A stretch of DNA of 21,520 bases, taken from NCBI GenBank assembly GCA_002395605.1, contig DGXO01000025.1, forward strand, positions 1 to 21,520, given 5' to 3'. A program made the translations under genes and the position numbers. The notes under the pieces were generated by a model that searched no databases, was not told the origin of the DNA, and worked only from the letters and a program-made list of their open reading frames with translations. The DNA comes from Bacteroidales bacterium UBA4230. Its GTDB lineage: Bacteria > Bacteroidota > Bacteroidia > Bacteroidales > UBA932. Shown in pieces: positions 1 through 5,258 of the stretch (position 1 is its first letter; each line of letters begins with the position of its first letter).

Positions 1-209
1 GGACATCCTTTCTCCAAAGGGAAATAAATCATCTGATGCATCTGCTCTGACGTGAATCCGTTGAATCTGTCAATCGGTGTGCTGTTTTGCACAGTCATCA
101 TCTCTGCCAAATGATGGTTGAGGGCATCGATGTCTACAACTTTGCCGGCAGACTGCATCTGGTTGATCCATGCCTGGAGCTGGGCAGTAATTCCTTTGAT
201 ATCCTGCAT
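1..209 (-). CDS. Partial hypothetical protein (N-terminal 69 residues)
   Basis: An open frame starts at ATG 209 on the minus strand and runs off the left edge without a stop. The visible 69 residues begin MQDIKGITAQLQAWINQMQS and contain a stretch reading RFNGFTSEQMHQMIYFPLEK. They look like two amphipathic helices followed by an F-N-G-x3-EQMH segment. I have the impression that this segment recurs at the N-terminus of a Bacteroidota family of uncharacterised proteins, but I cannot assign a function. There is no signal peptide or membrane segment in the visible part. A TATATTTG -7 box about 20 bp upstream (229-236, minus) supports the start. The gene is divergent from the 533-residue protein at 521. 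Confidence 0.72.
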   Translation of the reverse strand, partial: MQDIKGITAQLQAWINQMQSAGKVVDIDALNHHLAEMMTVQNSTPIDRFNGFTSEQMHQMIYFPLEKGC

Positions 210-228
210 AATACCTAATTAATATGTG

Positions 229-236
229 CAAATATA
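229..236 (-). promoter_or_regulatory. Bacteroidota-type -7 box for the left-edge gene
   Basis: Read on the minus strand this is TATATTTG, matching the TAnnTTTG consensus, and it lies 19 bp before the ATG at 209. No convincing -33 TTTG is seen at 19-21 bp. A small inverted repeat (CGGGA, 6-nt loop, TCCCG; 246-261) lies just upstream and could be an operator. Confidence 0.5.
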
Positions 237-448
237 GCAAATGTACGGGAATAATGTCCCGAAATCTGACCATGCCGGTTTACCTGCGTGGCACGGTGTC
301 GTCCAAAGACGAGCCGTGGTGTGGATAACGGTCCACACACCCGGCAGGGTAGCCTCAAAAACGGCCGTTTTTGCGTATAGGGGTCCAAGAAACATGCAGT
401 GTATGAGCACCAGAAAAGAAAAGTGATAGCAATATTCCTCTGATTTCA

Positions 449-475
449 AAATCTTTGCAAACCTTGCAAAGATTT
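449..475. promoter_or_regulatory. Putative operator palindrome at the promoter of the 533-residue gene
   Basis: Two perfect 12-bp arms (AAATCTTTGCAA and TTGCAAAGATTT) are separated by ACC. The right arm ends inside the -33 TTTG, and the centre (462) is 11 bp upstream of that box. A dimeric repressor bound here should block RNA polymerase. The same arrangement recurs at 4813-4871. Confidence 0.65.
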
Positions 476-504
476 GCAGTGGGCGGAGAGGCTGCGTATC
501 TTTG
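473..504 (+). promoter_or_regulatory. Promoter of the 533-residue protein/phosphoesterase pair
   Basis: A -33 TTTG (473-476) and a -7 TATCTTTG (497-504) are separated by 20 bp, as in the Bacteroides sigma-ABfr consensus. The start codon at 521 follows an AAGGAG ribosome-binding sequence. Confidence 0.75.
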
Positions 505-520
505 CCGAAAAAGGAGAAGT

Positions 521-2122
521 ATGAAAAGGAAAAAACTGACGGTGCCGCTGATGGAGCGGGCGGGACATGGGAACCGGAATCTGAACGGGACTTGCGTGAG
601 CGGGCGGTCAAGGGAACTGCTGCTGGAAATCCGGCAGTTGATGGATGTGTTTGCGCCGGTAGGGGATGACTATCGGCATGGGCTGTGGATTGAGGTGCCG
701 CGCGGAAGGCCGTCGGATTGGTGCTCATTCTCAAATGCGAAGATGTGGGCGGAAGAAGAGGTATATACGCGCACGGACTATCTTAAGGAGTGGAAGTCCA
801 ACTATCCGATGGAGTCGCAATGGTATCATATTTCCGTGAGCCGCTACAAAGGATACACCTATCTGCATATGGTTGAGAACGACCACTGGTGGTGCCAGAT
901 TCATGATGATGACGGCAAACATGCTAACAGGGAGGATATGGAGTTGTTGCTGGAGCCGCTCGCAGAGTTTCTTCGGGAAAAGGTGCCGGTAATTGCTGAC
1001 AATGTGGAAGTGTATAACCGCTATGTGGAGGAACATTTGCCCAAACGGCAGCGCACCGGCCGGATTGCAAGGAAGGACCTGAACCGGATTGTTCCCTGGC
1101 AGCGGCGAAAGCCTCGAAGAGTGAAGGCGGTAATCCGGATGCTGAAGGAGTGCATTGTCAATGAAGCGGTGTATCGGAGTACGGAGCCGGTTGCTCTGCC
1201 GCCATCTTATCGGGAGCCGTTGCCGAATATGAGCATTCGAATTTATGCGAAGTACTTCCGGGTGGCGTATGAGGCATATCAGGCACATTTCCGGCACTTG
1301 ATGCGCCGAAGCCGGAGGGAGCGGGAGGAGTATGCGCGTTGGGAGGAGGAGTCTTCGAAACTGAATGACATTGAGTTCTACCGTAGTTATCAGTTTGGTC
1401 GGCACGGAGAGATTACGGATCAGACTGATTTCGACAGTGAGGAGGCGTTCAAAGAGATGGCGTTCGATCACTATGGGGAACTGGGTTTGTCGCGCAATGA
1501 TGTGCGTGCTACGGATTATTACACGCCGGGCAAGTGGCTGATTACCTTCGATGTAAGCTATTCGGCCTGGGTGGATGCCGGTTGCGAGATCGCATTGGCC
1601 CTTTATGAGGCTGGAGCACCGCTGCTGCTGCATGATGCGCAGAAGATGCTTGATATTCTGGAGGCCAAGGACTATGTGAAACTGACCCCGCACACCTTTC
1701 ACGACTATCTGAACCACCACGATGAAGGGAGCGTTTTTGACCTGCCGTACGAGTGTTATCTGGGAAACGGCGATGAGATTTCTCGGGAGCAGTATGATGA
1801 GATTGTGTCTTTGGCCGACTGGGAGCCGGAGGAGCAGGTGGTGCTGGATGTCCCCGTGCCGCTGGAGGATCCCGTGTATGACCCTATTCGGGGGGATGTG
1901 TCTGAACCTATGACAGTATGCCAGATACTTGGTCGGATGGAAGAGAAATACGGGATTGGCGTAGGACTAAGTGACTATAGTGACCATCAGCATTGCTATC
2001 TCTATGGCTGGAAGAAAGGTGATGACAGGATACAGATAGAGGACAAAGAGTTCCTGCCTGCCAACGAAGCCATGTTGGTGGTGTTGAGGTTGTTTTCTGC
2101 TGCAATTAAAGACGAATCATGA
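521..2122 (+). CDS. Uncharacterised 533-residue protein
   Basis: I do not recognise this family. The open frame extends upstream to an ATG at 455, but that start lies inside the operator and promoter. The ATG at 521 follows AAGGAG and a TATCTTTG -7 box, so I chose it. The protein looks soluble: there is no signal peptide or membrane helix. It is rich in Trp, Tyr and acidic residues. A basic stretch at about residues 176-203 (many R and K, including RQRTGRIARKDLNR) is followed by an Arg/Glu-rich, probably helical segment near 280-300. The N-terminal half has aromatic motifs such as WYHISVSRYKGYTYLHM and NDHWWCQIHDDDG. The stop overlaps the next start (ATGA), so it should be co-translated with the phosphoesterase. 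Function unknown; a nucleic-acid or nucleotide link is only guessed from the partner and the basic patch. Confidence 0.85.
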   Translation: MKRKKLTVPLMERAGHGNRNLNGTCVSGRSRELLLEIRQLMDVFAPVGDDYRHGLWIEVPRGRPSDWCSFSNAKMWAEEEVYTRTDYLKEWKSNYPMESQWYHISVSRYKGYTYLHMVENDHWWCQIHDDDGKHANREDMELLLEPLAEFLREKVPVIADNVEVYNRYVEEHLPKRQRTGRIARKDLNRIVPWQRRKPRRVKAVIRMLKECIVNEAVYRSTEPVALPPSYREPLPNMSIRIYAKYFRVAYEAYQAHFRHLMRRSRREREEYARWEEESSKLNDIEFYRSYQFGRHGEITDQTDFDSEEAFKEMAFDHYGELGLSRNDVRATDYYTPGKWLITFDVSYSAWVDAGCEIALALYEAGAPLLLHDAQKMLDILEAKDYVKLTPHTFHDYLNHHDEGSVFDLPYECYLGNGDEISREQYDEIVSLADWEPEEQVVLDVPVPLEDPVYDPIRGDVSEPMTVCQILGRMEEKYGIGVGLSDYSDHQHCYLYGWKKGDDRIQIEDKEFLPANEAMLVVLRLFSAAIKDES

Positions 2123-2748
2123 ACCAGATTTATTTCACCGCCGACCTCCATTTCGGCCATCCCAATATTTTGAAGCATTCACCAAAGAGGCCATTCTCTG
2201 ACACGGTTGACATCGTGGCGCACGATGCGTGGCTGCTTGACCTTTGGCAAAGCACGGTGGACAAACGAGATACGGTCTATATCCTTGGGGACCTGACGTT
2301 CCTGAAGAGTGAAGAGGCGCGTCGATTGCTGGAGAAACTGCCTGGGAAGAAGTTCCTGATAGAGGGTAACCACGATGGCTCAATACGTGCGTATCACAAC
2401 TATTTCAAAGAGGTCTATCAAATTAAGGAGATGCGTTTCAAATCTACGGTGGCGCCATTCCTGAAGGAGGACTTTAGTGTTGTGATGTGTCACTATCCTA
2501 TGGTGACATGGAATCAGAAACCAAGAGGCTCGGTGATGCTTCATGGTCATAGCCATGGGAAGTTGGACGAGTACAATGCACAGTCAATGGACTTGCGATT
2601 CGATGTTGGAATTGACGGAGAGCTTGCAAACTTGCACTTTTTGACGCTTGAGGATATCTATAACGCTGCTACTGAGAAGATTACGCAGTATAAGTGTAAT
2701 TCTTTTTCAGAGTATGCCAAGAACAACTATAGGGTAGAAGTAAGGTAA
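2119..2748 (+). CDS. Calcineurin-like metallophosphoesterase
   Basis: This 209-residue protein carries the full set of binuclear-metal motifs of the calcineurin-like superfamily: DLH at residues 9-11 followed by FGH, GD at 57-58, GNHD at 83-86, the metal-binding His of CHYPM at 125, and GHSH at 143-146. It should hydrolyse a phosphomonoester or phosphodiester using two divalent metals in the cytoplasm. The D-L-H-F-G-H-x-N-I start is typical of a subgroup of small bacterial and phage phosphoesterases of unknown substrate. The start overlaps the upstream stop by 4 bp (ATGA), which indicates translational coupling to the 533-residue protein. The substrate cannot be read from sequence. Confidence 0.9.
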   Translation: MNQIYFTADLHFGHPNILKHSPKRPFSDTVDIVAHDAWLLDLWQSTVDKRDTVYILGDLTFLKSEEARRLLEKLPGKKFLIEGNHDGSIRAYHNYFKEVYQIKEMRFKSTVAPFLKEDFSVVMCHYPMVTWNQKPRGSVMLHGHSHGKLDEYNAQSMDLRFDVGIDGELANLHFLTLEDIYNAATEKITQYKCNSFSEYAKNNYRVEVR

Positions 2749-2795
2749 AATAATATGATTTACAAGTTAGAAGTATTTACATACGAAGGCAGTGA

Positions 2796-2900
2796 AGGGC
2801 AATGACTGACACGTTTTTGGCGTTTTTTGCGCGTTTCGCTGCCTTGGACTTTTCATCCGCACCAGCTCAGTACCGAGGTGCGGTTGGACCTGGTCCACTA
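2796..2900. repeat. Intergenic repeat element, copy A
   Basis: In the gap between convergent genes, 2796-2833 matches (on the opposite strand) 7497-7538 through the shared pieces AGGGCAATGACT and TTTTGGCGTTTTT. Further on, a hairpin has 7-bp arms CCGCACC/GGTGCGG (2857-2883, 13-nt loop), and GGACC-T-GGTCC lies at 2886-2896. The segment from CAGTACCGAGG (2868) to GGTCCA resembles the end of the tandem array at 4535-4565. Confidence 0.5.
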
Positions 2901-2907
2901 AAACAGT

Positions 2908-3516
2908 TCAGAACAACTGCCTATAGGCATCGGCCTTCTTTTCAAGTGGCAGGGGATAGGCGCGGGAGGTGGAGGGCATGCGCCAGAAGCGGAGGGATGC
3001 CCGGTCGGGGCCGGGCATGACGGAGCTGGCCGATGGCATGACGCTACTGCCCACCGGTATGGCAAGATCAATACATCCTCCCACGGGCGGGACCGGGCAG
3101 CCGAAGGTGCTGGCAATGACCTCGGTGGCTTTCTGGCCGGTGGTGACAAGGGTACGGCACAGGGGGATTCGGGCCAGTAGGGCGGGAAGGTCGGTGGGGG
3201 TGACCACTTCCAGGAAGGCGTCGGAGGCGTTGTCACGGAGGCGTCGGACTTCGCAGGCGGTGTCATAAAAAGCTAGTCCCTCCGAGGCACAGAAGCGCCG
3301 GATCAGCGCCTCGTCAAAGCGTTTTTCGGCCGGGATGCAGAAATGGTCTTTGTCGGCAAAGTGGATGAGGCCCATGATGCGCCAGAAGTCGTTGATCCAA
3401 TTTGGGTAGTAAAACGGCATGCACCAGCGGTGGGGCTGGGGCGGGAAACTGCCCAGGAAGAGCATGCGCGCTCCCTCCGGGAGGAACGGCTCAAATGGGT
3501 GGCGCTCCGTGTCCAT
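2908..3516 (-). CDS. Uracil-DNA-glycosylase-superfamily protein with an in-frame repeat insertion
   Basis: The 202-residue protein has the fold signatures of the UDG superfamily, closest to the Mug/hypoxanthine-DNA-glycosylase-like branch. An N-terminal phosphate-loop motif reads FLGSFPPQPHRW, followed by PFYYPNWINDFWRIMG, with a C-terminal RMPSTSRAYPLPLEKK in the position of the usual LPSTSPA motif. It should excise deaminated bases from DNA; the exact substrate is uncertain. Between the strand ending CIDLAIPVGSS and the C-terminal motif, about 15-20 residues (VMPSASSVMPGPDRAS) are encoded by a palindromic repeat and look inserted. The gene starts 1 bp after the stop of the flavodoxin-like gene, so the two are probably one operon. 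It converges on the phosphoesterase gene. Confidence 0.82.
   Translation of the reverse strand: MDTERHPFEPFLPEGARMLFLGSFPPQPHRWCMPFYYPNWINDFWRIMGLIHFADKDHFCIPAEKRFDEALIRRFCASEGLAFYDTACEVRRLRDNASDAFLEVVTPTDLPALLARIPLCRTLVTTGQKATEVIASTFGCPVPPVGGCIDLAIPVGSSVMPSASSVMPGPDRASLRFWRMPSTSRAYPLPLEKKADAYRQLF
2997..3018. repeat. Palindromic element inside the UDG-like gene
   Basis: ATGCCCGG and CCGGGCAT form 8-bp perfect arms around a 6-nt loop, inside coding sequence, and encode MPGPDRA on the minus strand. A half copy (GTCATGCC) lies about 20 bp away at roughly 3035-3042. GTCATGCCCGG-type palindromes are dispersed in many bacterial genomes, usually between genes. Confidence 0.7.
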
Positions 3517-3517
3517 G

Positions 3518-4138
3518 CTATCGGATAAAGTGCATCGGGTCCCAGGGTTCGTCGCCGCGGCCGGGGGCTGGGGTGCCGCCGGTGGCTTTGAGAAGGAACG
3601 CCATGTTGTTTGCGAGGGCCCGCAGGGTCTGCATTCCCTCGGTGTCCAGGGCGGCCTGACCGGGCTCGCGGCCGTAAACTATGTTCCAGTACTGGGAGGT
3701 GACAATTGGCATGTTCATCATCTGGAAGGGCATGTTGAGGGCCTCGAAGGTGGCCGTGGCGCCGCCGCGCCTGCAAACCGCAATGGCGGCCGCCGGCTTC
3801 CCGGCAATGGCGCCTCCGTTGGAGTAGAAGGCCCGCTGGATAATGGAGAGAAGGGCTCCGTTTGGCTGGCCGTAATACACTGGCGAGCCAACGATTAGGG
3901 CATCGCAAGAGCCGAATTTCTCGCTTATCCGGTTGCAGATGTCGTCGTCAAAGACGCATCGGCCTTCGGCCTTGGACTTGCACTGATTGCAGGCGATGCA
4001 GCCGCGCACGGGCTTGTTGCCAATCCAAACTATTTCGCTGTCAATTCCGTTTTTCTGAAGTTGCGCCGCCACTTCCGCAAGTGCGGTGGCGGTATTGCCT
4101 TTCTGGCGCGGACTTCCGTTGATGAGTAATGCTTTCAT
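3518..4138 (-). CDS. Flavodoxin-fold NAD(P)H-dependent oxidoreductase, iron-sulfur-flavoprotein-like
   Basis: The 206-residue protein starts MKALLINGSPRQKGNT, the FMN-phosphate-binding loop of flavodoxin-fold reductases. A second FMN contact, GSPVYYGQPNGAL, lies near residues 84-96. A cysteine cluster C-x2-C-x2-C-x7-C (GCIACNQCKSKAEGRC) fits the compact motif of iron-sulfur flavoproteins, although many related reductases carry the first cysteines without a proven cluster. It is likely a cytoplasmic FMN enzyme transferring electrons from NAD(P)H to an unknown acceptor. The UDG-like gene follows after 1 bp. Upstream TAAATTCG (4143-4150, minus) is a weak -7 candidate almost abutting the start codon. 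Confidence 0.85.
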   Translation of the reverse strand: MKALLINGSPRQKGNTATALAEVAAQLQKNGIDSEIVWIGNKPVRGCIACNQCKSKAEGRCVFDDDICNRISEKFGSCDALIVGSPVYYGQPNGALLSIIQRAFYSNGGAIAGKPAAAIAVCRRGGATATFEALNMPFQMMNMPIVTSQYWNIVYGREPGQAALDTEGMQTLRALANNMAFLLKATGGTPAPGRGDEPWDPMHFIR

Positions 4139-4345
4139 ACCGCGAATTTACTATTTTTTCCAGAAAATCGGAGCATCTGCAATTCTGCCGCCAATCCATC
4201 TATAATGCGTATAACGGTCTTTTTCTGTACTGACGGCGAGGAGAAAGCCTCCACAGGCGGCAATTCCAGCCGCCAGTACACAAAAACCTTGTTGTGTATG
4301 CCGTAAATGGATTGACGGCAATGACCATACACCATCAAGTACCCA

Positions 4346-4541
4346 CTGTACACGAAAACGCCTCCAAACGTGCGCGTCCAGTACCATCTGGTCCCCGCTG
4401 TACACGAAAACGCCTCCAAACGTGCGCGTCCAGTACCATCTGGTCCCCGCTGTACACGAAAACGCCTCCAAACGTGTGCGGCCAGTACCATCTGGTCCCC
4501 GCTGTACACGAAAACGCCTCCAAACGTGCGCGTCCAGTACC
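4346..4541. repeat. 52-bp tandem repeat, 3.8 units
   Basis: Units begin with CTGTACACGAAAACGCCTCC at 4346, 4398, 4450 and 4502, exactly 52 bp apart. Units 1 and 2 are identical. Unit 3 differs by two bases (GTGTGCGGCC for GTGCGCGTCC). The fourth matches for 40 bp and then diverges into CGAGGAGGTTGTTGGACCAG. Each full unit contains CCAG-TACCAT-CTGG, a short hairpin. There are no unique spacers, so this is not a CRISPR array. Confidence 0.92.
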
Positions 4542-4600
4542 GAGGAGGTTGTTGGACCAGGTCTAAACTGTACCACGGTGCCAGTTAAACGGTTGACGAT

Positions 4601-4657
4601 TAGCTATTTATGGGGTTATTTGGGATAACCGGTAATCCCAAAGAACTCCATAAGCTA
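4601..4657. repeat. 57-bp imperfect hairpin
   Basis: The left arm TAGCTATTTATGGGGTTATT continues to 4630, and the right arm runs 4631-4657. They pair with a 3-base bulge and three mismatches. The core (4619-4642) is a 24-bp palindrome with a single mismatched pair (TTTGGGATAACC/GGTAATCCCAAA). No T-run follows on either side, so it is unlikely to be an intrinsic terminator. It could be a relic of a small mobile element or a structured RNA. Confidence 0.7.
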
Positions 4658-4812
4658 TGGATTATCAATAGGTTAGCTATCGCCGGGTCGGCATTACAAA
4701 TGGATGTTGATGCAAAGATGTGGCGGATTCTTAAAACATGGTTTTACACCTGAGTCGATAATTCGGCATAATTGATAGCGGGCCGAAACCTTTAGCAAAA
4801 TAATCCGAATTA

Positions 4813-4843
4813 CCAAATTCTGGCAAGCCTTGCCAAGATTTGG
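4813..4843. promoter_or_regulatory. Putative operator palindrome upstream of the 107-residue gene
   Basis: Arms CCAAATTCTGGCAA and TTGCCAAGATTTGG pair over 14 bp with two mismatched positions, around a 3-bp centre GCC. The right arm contains the -33 TTTG (4839-4842), and the centre (4828) is 11 bp upstream of it. This is the same geometry as at 449-475. Confidence 0.62.
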
Positions 4844-4871
4844 GGAAGCGGGGAGCGGGGTGGTATATTTG
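4839..4871 (+). promoter_or_regulatory. Promoter of the 107-residue gene
   Basis: A -33 TTTG (4839-4842) and a -7 TATATTTG (4864-4871) are separated by 21 bp. The ATG at 4884 follows an A-rich leader ending AAAAAAAGGCC. Confidence 0.72.
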
Positions 4872-4883
4872 CAAAAAAAGGCC

Positions 4884-5207
4884 ATGATTAAAGTATGTCT
4901 CAACCCCATGGAACGCACGCTGTACAGGCTTTTTCTTTTCCATCCGGAGGGAATAAGGGCCGATGACCTTGTGCTGCACTGGAAGGAGCTGTGCCAGATA
5001 TATGCAAAGGAGTCGTGCTTCGATGAACCCTCGCTCCGTGAAGACAAACTGGAATCATTGTGTGCCGAATCCAAAACAGTGTTTTACGCTACGGTTTCCA
5101 GAATCAAGCGGAAGTTTGTGGCGGCGGTAGGCCCCTGGTGGGCATCGGCCTACTATATTAGAAATGAAGGAGGTGTGTATAAGACAAGTGCAAGTTTACT
5201 TAAATAA
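4884..5207 (+). CDS. Small Bacteroidales protein of unknown function (107 aa)
   Basis: The start at ATG 4884 is set by the promoter; the upstream ATG at 4830 lies within the operator. The protein begins MIKVCLNPMERTLYRLFLFH and continues HPEGIRADDL. It contains a predicted helical core and ends with a VSRIKRKFVAAVG segment, then a YYIRNEGGVYK stretch. From memory, this resembles a recurrent Bacteroidales family of about 100 residues with an LEK/MERTLY-L-FL-HPEGI start and a SRIR-x-AF segment near the C-terminus. No function is known to me. The HPEGI and basic-helix pattern would be compatible with a winged-helix-like DNA binder, which is only a suggestion. There is no signal peptide. Confidence 0.8.
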   Translation: MIKVCLNPMERTLYRLFLFHPEGIRADDLVLHWKELCQIYAKESCFDEPSLREDKLESLCAESKTVFYATVSRIKRKFVAAVGPWWASAYYIRNEGGVYKTSASLLK

Positions 5208-5230
5208 TGTGCCGAATTAGAAAAAATGGC

Positions 5231-5238
5231 TACCTTTG
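5231..5238 (+). promoter_or_regulatory. -7 box of the phosphatase-editing/glycerate kinase operon
   Basis: TACCTTTG matches TAnnTTTG and lies about 20 bp before the GTG start at 5259. No clear -33 TTTG is seen. Confidence 0.5.
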
Positions 5239-5258
5239 CTTACTAAAAACAAAGGACT

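Larger units (their letters stand above)
210..520. other. Divergent intergenic region with several palindromes
   Basis: This 311-bp gap separates two divergent genes. It holds the promoter of each, a perfect 18-bp palindrome at 356-373 (CAAAAACGG/CCGTTTTTG), and a 7-bp inverted repeat with a 6-nt loop (GTGTGGA...TCCACAC, about 319-338). The operator-like palindrome at 449-475 also lies here. Open frames across this region on either strand lack promoters and look non-coding. Confidence 0.55.
4139..4883. other. Long non-coding region with tandem repeat, hairpin and promoter
   Basis: These 745 bp between divergent genes hold a 52-bp tandem repeat (4346-4541), a degenerate tail shared with 2868-2900, a 57-bp imperfect hairpin (4601-4657), and the operator and promoter of the 107-residue gene. 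Several open frames cross the tandem array on both strands. Because the unit length is not a multiple of three, the same peptide appears in successive frames, which argues against coding. Confidence 0.7.

Noticed and set aside
219..734. 171-residue minus-strand open frame
   Set aside because: It overlaps both promoters and the start of the 533-residue gene, is low-complexity (Ser, Pro, Ala), and has no promoter or family resemblance.
731..1720. 329-residue minus-strand open frame
   Set aside because: It is fully antisense to the 533-residue gene, which has a strong promoter, ribosome-binding site and coupled downstream gene. The antisense product resembles no protein.
4346..4541. CRISPR array
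   Set aside because: Units abut with no unique spacers and there are no cas genes.
4135..4588. Open frames across the 52-bp tandem repeat on both strands
   Set aside because: The same peptide recurs in shifting frames because 52 is not a multiple of three. No start or promoter stands out, so these reflect lack of stops in the repeat.
4601..4657. Intrinsic terminator
   Set aside because: The hairpin is long, but neither strand has a T-run after it, and no gene ends nearby.
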